A stretch of 53,385 bases of DNA, taken from NCBI GenBank assembly GCA_020850945.1, contig JADZDR010000066.1, positions 1 through 53,385 of the forward strand, given 5' to 3'. Of this stretch, positions 1 through 8,173 are shown piece by piece. The stretch comes from Acidimicrobiia bacterium (GTDB lineage Bacteria > Actinomycetota > Acidimicrobiia > UBA2766). Below the pieces are notes generated by a model, which saw nothing but the letters and a program-made list of their open reading frames with translations, made no database searches and was not told the DNA's origin. The position numbers were made by a program, and so were the translations under genes. Within the stretch, counting starts at the first letter, position 1. The number at the start of each line of letters is the position of its first letter.

Positions 1-7
1 CTCGGCC

Positions 8-51
8 TTTGGGTGCGGTTTGTTGCGCTTGCGCAACAAACCGCACCCAAA
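8..51. repeat. Perfect 21-bp palindrome upstream of purC
   Basis: Positions 8-28 and 31-51 are exact reverse complements separated by only two bases (tt). It would form a very stable hairpin in RNA or a cruciform in DNA. There is no T-run on either side, so it is not a textbook intrinsic terminator, although actinobacterial terminators often lack the U tract. It may be the terminator of a gene left of the window or an intergenic palindromic repeat. The symmetry is seen directly; the role is open. Confidence 0.9.
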
Positions 52-71
52 CGTCCCAGTCCTCACTCCAC

Positions 72-77
72 TAGGGT
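72..77 (+). promoter_or_regulatory. Possible -10 hexamer for purC (TAGGGT)
   Basis: TAGGGT fits the TANNNT pattern of actinobacterial primary sigma -10 elements and lies 9 nt before the purC ATG, which would give a very short leader. No convincing -35 is visible. The same bases could serve as a weak AGGG ribosome-binding site, so this call is tentative. Confidence 0.3.
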
Positions 78-86
78 GCGTGGGCC

Positions 87-956
87 ATGACCGAACCCAA
101 ACACGTACTCACGGGCAAGGTCCGCGAGATCTACGAGGCCGACGACACCCTCTACGTGGTCGCCACCGATCGCATCTCCGCGTTCGACGTCGTGTTCGCG
201 GAGCCGATCCCGGATCGCGGCCGTGTCCTCACGCTCATGTCCGCCTTCTGGATGGAGATGCTCGCGGACATCGTGCCGAACCATCTCGTCGAGGTGGGGC
301 TCGAACCCATCCATTCACTGCCGGCGGAGGCGGGCGATCCCGACTGGCTTGCCGGGCGCACCACGCGCGTCCGCAAGGCCACGATGTACCCGATCGAGTG
401 CATCGTGCGTGGCTACCTCTACGGATCGGCCTGGCGCGAGTACCAGACGACGGGGCGGGCCACCGGCCTCGAGCTGCCCGCGGGCATGCGACTCGCCGAG
501 CGACTGCCGGAGCCGACGTTCACGCCTTCGACGAAGGCGCTGCGCGGCCACGACGAGAACATCGACCTCGCCACGGCGCGTGGCCTCGTCGGGGACGTCG
601 TGGACGAGATCGCCGCGATATCGATCCGCCTCTACGAGACAGCCGCCGCGTATGCGGTGGAACGAGGCGTAATCATCGCCGACACGAAGTTCGAGTTCGG
701 CGCCGTCGACGGCCGCCTCACCCTCTGCGACGAGGCCTTCACGCCCGACTCGTCACGCTTCTGGTACACGTCCGACTGGGAGCCGGGCACGGATCCACCT
801 GCGCTCGACAAGCAGTTCCTACGTCGATTCCTCGACACGCTCGACTGGGACAAGACCCCACCACCGCCCGCCCTCCCCGCCGAGGTCGTCACAGCCACGC
901 GTGCCCGGTACATCGAGGCGTACGAGGAGCTCACGGCTCATCGCTTCCCGTGGTGA
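87..956 (+). CDS. purC: Phosphoribosylaminoimidazole-succinocarboxamide synthase (SAICAR synthetase)
   Basis: This enzyme makes SAICAR from CAIR, aspartate and ATP in cytoplasmic de novo purine synthesis. The 289-residue product has the family's features: the N-terminal GKVREIYE nucleotide-binding loop (about residues 10-17), ATDRISAFD (about 27-35), the ECIVRGYLYGS segment near residue 107 and DTKFEFG near residue 197. Length is close to that of the eukaryote/actinobacteria-type single-domain enzyme. The ATG at 87 begins directly before the conserved N-terminus, so the start is secure. It leads the purC-purS-purQ-purL group, with a 128-bp gap before purS that may hold a second promoter. Confidence 0.97.
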   Translation: MTEPKHVLTGKVREIYEADDTLYVVATDRISAFDVVFAEPIPDRGRVLTLMSAFWMEMLADIVPNHLVEVGLEPIHSLPAEAGDPDWLAGRTTRVRKATMYPIECIVRGYLYGSAWREYQTTGRATGLELPAGMRLAERLPEPTFTPSTKALRGHDENIDLATARGLVGDVVDEIAAISIRLYETAAAYAVERGVIIADTKFEFGAVDGRLTLCDEAFTPDSSRFWYTSDWEPGTDPPALDKQFLRRFLDTLDWDKTPPPPALPAEVVTATRARYIEAYEELTAHRFPW

Positions 957-1026
957 GCATGGGTCCAATGGTCGTGCGCCGCTGCCTGGGGCGACGCGGA
1001 CACCGGATACCGGGCGCATTCACCGG

Positions 1027-1037
1027 TGTGCGATAGC
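1027..1037 (+). promoter_or_regulatory. TGTGCGATA element, possible extended -10 upstream of purS
   Basis: TGTGCGATAGC resembles an extended -10 (TGNGATA...). The same nine bases TGTGCGATA occur upstream of purF on the other strand (17279-17289). No clear -35 is visible. It sits in the 128-bp purC-purS gap beside a small inverted repeat (ACACCGG at 1000-1006, CCGGTGT at 1023-1029). Sharing by two purine genes is suggestive, but the call is an inference. Confidence 0.35.
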
Positions 1038-1084
1038 TTCGGCTCGACCGGTCTCAGCTCCCGGGAAGAACGGAAAGGACAGCG

Positions 1085-1354
1085 GTGGCGACAACGCCTG
1101 CAAAGCGGATCACGGTGACGATCCGGCCGAAAGCGGGTTTGCGTGATCCCGAGGGGAACGCGATCCTCCACGCCCTGGCCGCACTCGGGTGGGAGGACGT
1201 CGAGAACGTGCACGTCGGCAAGACCGTCACGTTCGACGTCGGCGCCGACACCGACGACGCGGCCCGGGCCGAGGCAGAGGCCATGTGCCGCAAGATCCTC
1301 GCCAACCCCGTGATCGAGGATTACGAGATCGTCGTGGGAGACACGGGATCGTGA
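1085..1354 (+). CDS. purS: Phosphoribosylformylglycinamidine synthase subunit PurS
   Basis: PurS is the small bridging subunit of the three-part FGAM synthase. It holds PurQ (glutaminase) and PurL (synthetase) together so that ammonia can be channelled. The 89-residue product matches the usual 80-90 residues and shows the family's start (ITVTIRPKAGLRDPEGNAI), with the conserved helix region ARAEAEAMCRKILANPVIEDY near the C-terminus. The GTG at 1085 is preceded by GGAAAGGA, which fixes the start. Its stop overlaps the GTG of purQ (GTGA, 1351-1354), so translation is coupled. Confidence 0.96.
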   Translation: MATTPAKRITVTIRPKAGLRDPEGNAILHALAALGWEDVENVHVGKTVTFDVGADTDDAARAEAEAMCRKILANPVIEDYEIVVGDTGS

Positions 1355-2094
1355 CAGGACTCGTCGCGATCCCGATCATCCCGGGTGTCAACTGTGAGCA
1401 CGACGTCGCGCATGCCGTCCGGATCGCGGGTGGGAGGAGCGCTTTCATCCACCACACGGACCGGGCCCTCCCCGCCGAGACCGGAGCCGTGTACATCCCG
1501 GGCGGCTTCGCGTACGGGGACTATCTGCGGGCAGGGGCGATCGCCCGGTTCACGCCCGTCGTGGAAGCCGTGGCACGGGCGGCGGCAGACGGTATGCCGG
1601 TGCTCGGCGTGTGCAACGGCTTCCAGGTCCTGTGCGAAGCAGGGCTGCTACCGGGCGCTCTCGCCCGCAACGTAGGTGTGCGCTTTCTCTGCCAGGACGT
1701 GCACGTGCGTCTCGAGACCGCCGGTACCCCTGCAAGCCACAGACTCAAGGCAGGCAACGTCCTGCGCATCCCCATCAACCACGGTGAGGGCTGCTTCACG
1801 GCACCCGCCGAGGTACTCGACCTGCTCGAGACCCGCAACCAGATCCTCGTGCGCTACTGCGCGGCCGACGGCACGGTCGACCCCGCCGACCCGGTATCCA
1901 ACCCGAACGGGTCCCTGCGCGCGATCGCCGGTGTCACCAACCCATCCGGCAACGTGGCGGGGATGATGCCGCACCCCGAACGCGCATGCGAGGCGATCCT
2001 CGGCTCGGCCGACGGCCGCCCCATCGTCGAATCCCTCGTGCACGCCGCGCAGTCCGCTCCGGCGCCGCAATCCGCAGGAGCAGGCGGAAGGTGA
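1351..2094 (+). CDS. purQ: Phosphoribosylformylglycinamidine synthase glutaminase subunit PurQ
   Basis: PurQ is the class I glutamine amidotransferase subunit that releases ammonia from glutamine for FGAM synthesis. The 247-residue product carries the oxyanion/nucleophile motif GVCNGFQ with Cys88, and a MMPHPERA segment near the C-terminus that supplies the catalytic His and Glu. IPGGFAYGDYLR (about residues 49-60) is typical of PurQ. The GTG at 1351 overlaps the purS stop. A longer frame runs upstream through purS but has no PurQ homology. The C-terminal tail of about 15 Ala/Pro/Gly residues is an ordinary variation. Confidence 0.96.
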   Translation: MTGLVAIPIIPGVNCEHDVAHAVRIAGGRSAFIHHTDRALPAETGAVYIPGGFAYGDYLRAGAIARFTPVVEAVARAAADGMPVLGVCNGFQVLCEAGLLPGALARNVGVRFLCQDVHVRLETAGTPASHRLKAGNVLRIPINHGEGCFTAPAEVLDLLETRNQILVRYCAADGTVDPADPVSNPNGSLRAIAGVTNPSGNVAGMMPHPERACEAILGSADGRPIVESLVHAAQSAPAPQSAGAGGR

Positions 2095-4316
2095 GCGGGC
2101 CGCCCCTCCATCGTCAGCTCGGGCTCACGGATGACGAGCTCGAACGCATCCGGGAGATCCTGGGGCGCGACCCGAATCGAACCGAGCTCGCCATGTACTC
2201 CGTGATGTGGAGTGAGCACTGCTCGTACAAGTCCTCCCGCGTCCATCTCGGCCGACTCCCGTCCGCCGGGCCGCAGGTCGTCCTCGGTCCCGGCGAGAAC
2301 GCCGGCGTCGTCGACATCGGTGACGGCCTCGGCGTTGTCGTGCGGATCGAGTCCCACAACCACCCTTCGTTCGTAGAGCCCTACCAGGGGGCCGCGACCG
2401 GGGTGGGAGGGATCCTGCGCGACATACTCACGATGGGTGCGCGGCCGATCGCGAGCTTCGACTCGCTCCGCTTCGGTCTCCCCGTAGCCCAACCCGGCCG
2501 CTCCGACCCGGACGGAGACGACACGGGCACGGCGAAGCAGCGGTGGCTCGTGCACGGTGTCGTCTCGGGCATCTCCGGCTACGGCAACGCCGTAGGTGTG
2601 CCCACGGTCGGGGGTGAGGTCGTGTTCGATCCGACGTACGCGGGCAATCCCCTCGTGAACGTCATGGCCCTGGGAGTCATGCCCCTCGCACACCTACAGC
2701 GCGCGACGGCGAGCGGCCCGGGCAACGCCGTCCTCCTCGTCGGCGCCTCGACGGGCCGAGACGGCATCGGTGGCGTCTCGGTGCTCGCATCGGCAGGTTT
2801 CGACGAGGGCGAAGACGAGAAGCGTCCCAGTGTCCAGGTCGGCGATCCCTTCGAGGAGAAGAAGCTCATCGAGGCCTGCCTCGAGCTCTTCCGGTCCGGT
2901 CTCACCGTGGGCGCGCAGGATCTCGGCGGGGCCGGCCTCACGTGCGCCACGTCAGAGACCGCCGCCGGCGGAGCAGGCGGCATGGACGTCACGCTCGACA
3001 CGGTCGAGCTGCGAGAGCCGGGCATGGAACCGTTCGAGATCCTGACCTCGGAGTCCCAGGAGCGCATGCTCGTAGTCGTCGAACCCGAGAACGTCGAAGC
3101 CGCGCTCGGCGTGTGCGCCAAATGGGAAGCGCCTGCCACGATCATCGGACATGTCACGGGGTCGGGACGGTTACGGGTGGGCCGTTCCGGTGAGACGGTC
3201 TGCGACGTGCCGCCCGAATCCCTTGCCGAGGGGGTCTCGTACGAACGTCCCATGTCGCGACCGGACCGGATCACAGCCCTCGCGTCCAGGGATCCGCACG
3301 CGTTGCTCCCTCGCCTCGGGCCGGGCGTGGTGCCGGGCGAGGTTCTGCGCCTCATGACGTCCCCCAACCTCTCCGACGCGACCTGGATCCACCGCCAGTA
3401 CGACCATCAGCTCTTCCTCAACACCGTTGTGGGGCCGGGCCGGGGTGACGCCGCAGTCCTCCGCGTCAAGGACACGCGCAAGGCGGTCGCCGTCGCCCTC
3501 GATGGTGTGGGCCGCTACTGTCGCCTCGACCCGCACCGAGGGGCGGCCCTCGCGGTCGCCGAGGCCTGTCGCAACGTCGCCTGCGTGGGCGCCGTGCCGA
3601 TCGCGGCGGTCGACTGCATGAACTTCGGGAACCCGGAGAAGCCCGAGGTCATGTGGGAGTTCAGTGCGGCCGTGGACGGGCTCAGGGAGGCCTGTGAGGA
3701 GCTCGCCGTCCCCATCGTGGGGGGGAACGTGAGCTTCTACAACGAGACGTCGGGCCTGGACATCGACCCTACGCCGGTCGTCGGGGTCGTGGGGCTGATC
3801 GATCCCCTCGACGGCATCCCGGCCGGGATCGGATTCGACGGGTACGGGGACGTGGTCTTCGTGGCGGGCACGACCTACGACGATCTCGGCGGGAGCGAGT
3901 GGGCGTGGTGGAACCACGATGTCGTGTGCGGATCGGCGCCCACGATCGACTGGACGGCCGAGCGTGCCCACAACGCGTTTCTCGTCGACGTGCAGAAGGG
4001 GGGCCTCGCCCGGTCGGTGCACGACGTGTCCGTCGGCGGCGTGGCGGCGGCACTCTGCGAGTGTGCCGTCGCCGGCAGCACAGGGGCCGAGGTCGAGCTT
4101 GCCGCGTGGGCGCCGGATTTGACGATGGAGGACGCGCTGTTCTCGGAGACGTCAGGCCGCTCCGTCCTCAGTGTGCCCCCGGGCGTCGCCGAGTCGGTCG
4201 AGCGCCTCGCCGAGACGCATGGGGTTCCCCTGCATGCGGTCGGGGTGGTCGGAGGCGATTCGGTTCTGGGCATTCCCGTCTCGGACCTACAGGAGGCCGT
4301 CACGCCGGCCTGGTGA
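2091..4316 (+). CDS. purL: Phosphoribosylformylglycinamidine synthase subunit PurL (small type)
   Basis: PurL is the ATP-dependent synthetase subunit that converts FGAR and ammonia to FGAM. The product is 741 residues, the short form that needs separate PurS and PurQ, both encoded just upstream. Visible motifs are YSVMWSEHCSYKSSR (about 36-50), ESHNHPS with the catalytic-site His91, and the repeated AIRS-like halves (GAQDLGGAGLTCATSE in the first, GGNVSFYNE in the second). The GTG at 2091 overlaps the purQ stop (GTGA) and lies behind GGAG/GGCGGAAG, so it is preferred over a longer upstream frame. purF does not follow; a convergent acyltransferase gene begins 10 bp downstream. Confidence 0.97.
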   Translation: MSGPPLHRQLGLTDDELERIREILGRDPNRTELAMYSVMWSEHCSYKSSRVHLGRLPSAGPQVVLGPGENAGVVDIGDGLGVVVRIESHNHPSFVEPYQGAATGVGGILRDILTMGARPIASFDSLRFGLPVAQPGRSDPDGDDTGTAKQRWLVHGVVSGISGYGNAVGVPTVGGEVVFDPTYAGNPLVNVMALGVMPLAHLQRATASGPGNAVLLVGASTGRDGIGGVSVLASAGFDEGEDEKRPSVQVGDPFEEKKLIEACLELFRSGLTVGAQDLGGAGLTCATSETAAGGAGGMDVTLDTVELREPGMEPFEILTSESQERMLVVVEPENVEAALGVCAKWEAPATIIGHVTGSGRLRVGRSGETVCDVPPESLAEGVSYERPMSRPDRITALASRDPHALLPRLGPGVVPGEVLRLMTSPNLSDATWIHRQYDHQLFLNTVVGPGRGDAAVLRVKDTRKAVAVALDGVGRYCRLDPHRGAALAVAEACRNVACVGAVPIAAVDCMNFGNPEKPEVMWEFSAAVDGLREACEELAVPIVGGNVSFYNETSGLDIDPTPVVGVVGLIDPLDGIPAGIGFDGYGDVVFVAGTTYDDLGGSEWAWWNHDVVCGSAPTIDWTAERAHNAFLVDVQKGGLARSVHDVSVGGVAAALCECAVAGSTGAEVELAAWAPDLTMEDALFSETSGRSVLSVPPGVAESVERLAETHGVPLHAVGVVGGDSVLGIPVSDLQEAVTPAW

Positions 4317-4326
4317 CGAGCGGCGG

Positions 4327-5730
4327 TCAGGGTCTCGTCGTCTCGGCTGCCGGCGTGCTCTCCGACTGTCCTTCGACAGCCGCGTCCTTGCGTCTCCAAG
4401 CGGACGGCCACACGAGGTACTTGCCCCAGTCGAGGCGCTCCAGCGGAGCGAACACGGTCACGAGCAGGTAGATCAGGGGTGCGGTGAGGGCGAGCCAGGC
4501 GATCCGCTCGAGCACGGGGTTGATGCCGCGCAGCGTGTCCTCGAAGAAGGGCAGGCCGCCCAGGAGACGTACCGACCAGTAGACGATCTCGTAGGCGACG
4601 AGGTGCCAGATTAGAAGGGTGAGCGAGTTGCGGAACAGCCACTCGATCGTGGGGCTGACACGTGGGCGCCAACTCCAGGTCACGATCGCCTTGCGGGCCC
4701 AGAGGGCGACGAAGGCGGCCGCGAGCGTGGCCGTGAGCCAGGCGAGCGTGGGTGGGAACTGGTTGCCTCCCCCCCTTTCCGCCCAGAGGTAACCGAACAC
4801 CCGCGGTGGATAGAGCGCATCGACTACACCCGGGATCCCCGCCACGAGAAAGAAGGTGAGAACCGTGAAGGCCACGCCGATCTGCAGGTATTTCCCCTCG
4901 AGACGCTTCGTGTAGCCGTCCGCGTAGTAGAGGCCGAGATAGAAGACCACGAACCAGAACAGGTGGACGTGGAGGACGAAGAAGATGAGCAGATCGGCGT
5001 CGTCCGCGGTCGCGGCACCGATCGTCATCGGCCGGCCCCACGACCCGGAGATCCACAGGTAGTCGAACACGCCGAGGGCTACGAGGGTCGCGGGTACGAC
5101 CCAGTGGCGCAGCCGGGAGTCGTAGAGGCGCACTATGAACGGGGCGAGGACGGCGAAGACGAGGAACACCTGGATGAACCAGAGCGGACCCTGGTTGAGG
5201 CCGAGGCAGTCCTCGTGCAGGGGCAGGGCCCACGTGAGGACCTTCGGCATGCTGAAGTCACCGCACACGCTCTGGGGGAACACCTTCCAGAGGAGGATCT
5301 CGATGGGGAGCATGATCGCCACGTACACGTAGTAGGGCATGAGGAGACGCAGGAGCCGCTGTCGCACATACGCCCAATAGGGGATCTTGTCGGCGTTGCG
5401 CATGAGAGCACCGCTCACGAGGAAGAAGAGCGAGACCCATGCGATCAGCCACGTGAAGAGGTCCACGTACCAACCGGCGAAGGCAGCGGCCAGGCCCGTG
5501 CCCGCGGCCGACACCTCGGTCATACCGATGTGCACGCCGACGACGAGGATCATCGAGACACCGCGGAAGACGGTGATGAGGCGATCCTCACCCCGGCCTT
5601 CGTACAGCGGTGTGTCGACGTGGACTGGCTTTGTCTCGACGGCGGCCAACGAGGCTCCTCGGCGCTTACCGGCGGATCTCCGCGGTGGATGGGGCTCCCG
5701 TGCGTCGGTTTCGACTCGCTCGAGCGCCAT
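4327..5730 (-). CDS. Acyltransferase-3 family membrane protein
   Basis: This is a 467-residue integral membrane protein of the acyltransferase-3 family, whose members put acetyl or other acyl groups on exported or membrane-linked glycans. After a cytoplasmic basic N-terminus of about 45 residues comes the family hallmark: an Arg at the start of TM1 followed by VGVHIGM with the catalytic-type His (about residues 55-70). About ten hydrophobic segments follow. AGGA immediately precedes the ATG. It is convergent with purL and the last gene of a leftward run of glycosyltransferase genes, which suggests O-acylation of the polysaccharide. Substrate unknown. Confidence 0.88.
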   Translation of the reverse strand: MALERVETDAREPHPPRRSAGKRRGASLAAVETKPVHVDTPLYEGRGEDRLITVFRGVSMILVVGVHIGMTEVSAAGTGLAAAFAGWYVDLFTWLIAWVSLFFLVSGALMRNADKIPYWAYVRQRLLRLLMPYYVYVAIMLPIEILLWKVFPQSVCGDFSMPKVLTWALPLHEDCLGLNQGPLWFIQVFLVFAVLAPFIVRLYDSRLRHWVVPATLVALGVFDYLWISGSWGRPMTIGAATADDADLLIFFVLHVHLFWFVVFYLGLYYADGYTKRLEGKYLQIGVAFTVLTFFLVAGIPGVVDALYPPRVFGYLWAERGGGNQFPPTLAWLTATLAAAFVALWARKAIVTWSWRPRVSPTIEWLFRNSLTLLIWHLVAYEIVYWSVRLLGGLPFFEDTLRGINPVLERIAWLALTAPLIYLLVTVFAPLERLDWGKYLVWPSAWRRKDAAVEGQSESTPAAETTRP

Positions 5731-5781
5731 TCCTGCCCCCGCGTGGGGCAGTTCGGGTATCCCCGCCGATCCATGTCCAGC

Positions 5782-5823
5782 CTGGGTACCTGAGCGGCGA
5801 AATATCGCCGCTCAGGTACCCAG
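5782..5823. terminator. Perfect 19-bp hairpin spanning the GT2 stop codon
   Basis: Arms 5782-5800 and 5805-5823 are exact reverse complements around the loop aata. On the minus strand it covers the last codons and TGA stop of the upstream glycosyltransferase gene (stop at 5812-5814) and lies 50 bp before the acyltransferase start. There is no T-run. It may act as a terminator or RNA-processing hairpin that sets relative expression of the two genes, or be a mobile palindromic repeat. Symmetry is certain, role inferred. Confidence 0.6.
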
Positions 5824-6801
5824 ACTGCGGTTGGATCGGGGGAGGTTCGTGCGGGACGGGCCGCGGCGTCGCCAGCGACGCCGGCCCACGGCAAGGGCGA
5901 TTGCCTGCATCGGACCCGCCACCGCCCAGAAGAGCCCACCGCGTCGCAGGCGCCGGATGCCCCGCCACGACTCGGCGGACAGGGCGGCGGCGATGGACCC
6001 GGGTACGGGGTCCCCGTACAGACGGACCTCCCGCTCCCACACGGCCCCCTGGCTCACCATGTACCGCCAGCGGCGCCGCAGGGCGGCGAGACCGTCGGGA
6101 TGGTCGTCGACGGAGACAGCGTCAGCACGTCCCGCGACCCACGTGCCCGTGCGCCCCGCGTGGTCGAGGAAACGGTAGATGAGGTGCGCATCCTCGCAGC
6201 CCGGGGTGTCCGTACCGGGGCCGATCGAGATGTCGAAACCGCCGAGCTCGAGGAAGACGTCCCGCCTGACCGCGAGCGATGACGCGCCGCCTGTCGCGGC
6301 CGTGATCATCGTGCTCTGCCGTCCCTGTTTTCTGACCTCGACTCGCGTGTCCGCGGGGTGCCGGAATGCCGTGTTCTGGCCGGCACAGAGGATCACGTCC
6401 GGATCCGTGCGGAGGGGCAGTGTGATCTTCTCCACCCAGTCGGACTCGGGTACGCAATCGTCGTCGGTGAACGCGACGATCGGTGCCGCAGCCGCCAGGA
6501 CCCCGCAGTTGCGTGCACCGGACGCGTTCGACGCTGGTGTGCCGGGGCGGGGACGGCTCCTCATCTCGGGGGGCTCCCACGCGAGGTAGCGCGCGTTGAC
6601 CGGGGCCGTCTCGGCAATCGTGCGGATCGAGCTCTCGCCGGTCTGGTCGACGAGGATCAGCTCGAAGTCGTCGAAGGTCTGGGTGGCGAGGCCGCCGACG
6701 AGGCGGCCGAGTGTCCCGGCACGCCGGAAGCAGGAGACAACGATGCTGACGGCCGGCGGTTCGGTCTCGCGTGGGGCAGGCGCGGAAGGCTCGCTGCTCA
6801 T
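5812..6801 (-). CDS. Family 2 glycosyltransferase
   Basis: This cytoplasmic or membrane-associated inverting glycosyltransferase (GT-A fold) probably adds one sugar to a lipid-linked repeat unit. The 329 residues show the N-terminal strand VSIVVSCFRRAG (about 18-29), the metal-binding acidic run AFTDDDCVPE (about 110-120), and GCEDAHLIYRF, which fits the acceptor-side ED motif of the family. A hydrophobic stretch near the C-terminus may bind the membrane. The ATG overlaps the stop of the FAD oxidoreductase (ATGA at 6798-6801), so the two are translationally coupled. Its last residues are encoded within a perfect hairpin. Sugar specificity cannot be told. Confidence 0.9.
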   Translation of the reverse strand: MSSEPSAPAPRETEPPAVSIVVSCFRRAGTLGRLVGGLATQTFDDFELILVDQTGESSIRTIAETAPVNARYLAWEPPEMRSRPRPGTPASNASGARNCGVLAAAAPIVAFTDDDCVPESDWVEKITLPLRTDPDVILCAGQNTAFRHPADTRVEVRKQGRQSTMITAATGGASSLAVRRDVFLELGGFDISIGPGTDTPGCEDAHLIYRFLDHAGRTGTWVAGRADAVSVDDHPDGLAALRRRWRYMVSQGAVWEREVRLYGDPVPGSIAAALSAESWRGIRRLRRGGLFWAVAGPMQAIALAVGRRRWRRRGPSRTNLPRSNRSLGT

Positions 6802-8141
6802 CGCCCGCGGGCGCTCGCAGCCATCGTGCGTACGCAGTCGAGGCCCAGCCTGACACCCTCCGACTGGCCGCGGTCGTCGGGGTAGATCTGCGCCATCGTG
6901 GCGAGCCAGAGGCCGTCGACGGGGGTGGCGAAGGGAAGGCGCCTCTTGCCCTGGCCGAGCTGGACGAGCGGGGCGGCGTACTGCGTACGGAAAGGTGCCA
7001 CGGATGTCACCCAGGACGGGTCGAACTCAGGGTTGATGCGGGCGATGTGCCGGATCCACTCACCGGCGATGTCGTGCAGGTCGCCTGTTGCGAGAGCGGC
7101 AGCCTCGGCTGAATAGGACGGTGGCGGGAAGTACCTGCCCAGGTAGACGACGTGGTTTCCGCCGTAGTCCGACACAGGCAACAGGTTCGTGTGCTCGATG
7201 AACGCCCCGAAGGGAATCGTGCGGTCCGCCACGTTCAGCCAGTAGATGGGCTGGATCCCCCGGTCCAGGGTGAGGATCACACACACCACCCACATGTACT
7301 CGAAGGCGTCGAGTCTGGCCTTGTAGTCGGGGGGCAGCGCGTCGAGCAGGGACGAGAAGACGGGCACGGGGAGAGTCGACACGACGCGGTCGAAGCTCTC
7401 GGCGCCGCTGTCGGTCTCGACGCCGGCGACCACACCCGCGCGTGTGAGGATGCGTCGCACCGGAGTCGCGACCTCGACCTTGACTCCCCGGGCATGCAGG
7501 TCGGCGGCGAGCGCGTCGTAGAGCTGCTTGAACCCGCCTCGCATGTAGCCGAGCTTCTCCCCCATATCACGCGTGTCTCGGCTCTTTGCCCGCTGGGCGA
7601 GGCGTGCCCACACCCATGCCGCCGGAAGGCGATCGTGCACCTCGCTCCACTTCACACGGAGCATCGGCTCCCAGATCTCCTCGTAGGCCGAGCGCCCCAT
7701 CGTCTTCGTTATCCACTCGCCGGCCGGGACGTCGTCGAGCTTGCGCCAGTCGGACAGGTACGGGGCGAGGACGGATGCGGCCCCCATGCGGATCCGATCC
7801 CGCAGTTTCACGGGCGCAAAGGTCAGTAGGTCACGCGGGTTCGTGAAGGGCCACACGCGTCCCGTGCCGTCCGCATCCGTGTGGAAGATTCCGACAGAGG
7901 ACGGGAGCCACTCGAGCCGGTCGTGCAGACCGAGCTCGTCGATGAGGTCCCGGATGTGACGTTCGTGCGTGAAGATGTGGTGGTAGAAGGCCTCGAGCGG
8001 CGTACCGGCGATCTCGTGGCTCATGACGAGGCCTGCAACGGATGGAGCGGCCTCGTAGACGACGACCTCGTCACCTCGCTTCGCGAGCTCACGAGCGATG
8101 ACGAGTCCGGTGACACCGGCACCGAGAACCGCGCTACGCAT
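6798..8141 (-). CDS. FAD-dependent oxidoreductase, UDP-galactopyranose-mutase/protoporphyrinogen-oxidase-like
   Basis: The 447-residue flavoprotein starts with a classical dinucleotide fold, GAGVTGLVIARELAKRG, about residues 6-24, followed by an acidic residue that would bind the FAD ribose. The rest fits the amine-oxidase/UGM-like superfamily. In glycan loci such proteins often modify nucleotide or lipid-linked sugars, but the substrate here is unknown. The ATG at 8141 is backed by GGGGGAGG, so a 159-residue upstream extension that overlaps the next gene is rejected. It lies between two GT2 genes in a leftward operon (32 bp after the first, ATGA overlap with the second). Confidence 0.85.
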   Translation of the reverse strand: MRSAVLGAGVTGLVIARELAKRGDEVVVYEAAPSVAGLVMSHEIAGTPLEAFYHHIFTHERHIRDLIDELGLHDRLEWLPSSVGIFHTDADGTGRVWPFTNPRDLLTFAPVKLRDRIRMGAASVLAPYLSDWRKLDDVPAGEWITKTMGRSAYEEIWEPMLRVKWSEVHDRLPAAWVWARLAQRAKSRDTRDMGEKLGYMRGGFKQLYDALAADLHARGVKVEVATPVRRILTRAGVVAGVETDSGAESFDRVVSTLPVPVFSSLLDALPPDYKARLDAFEYMWVVCVILTLDRGIQPIYWLNVADRTIPFGAFIEHTNLLPVSDYGGNHVVYLGRYFPPPSYSAEAAALATGDLHDIAGEWIRHIARINPEFDPSWVTSVAPFRTQYAAPLVQLGQGKRRLPFATPVDGLWLATMAQIYPDDRGQSEGVRLGLDCVRTMAASARGR

Positions 8142-8173
8142 GCGGAGACCTCCCCCTTCTCGTGGGCGAGGGG

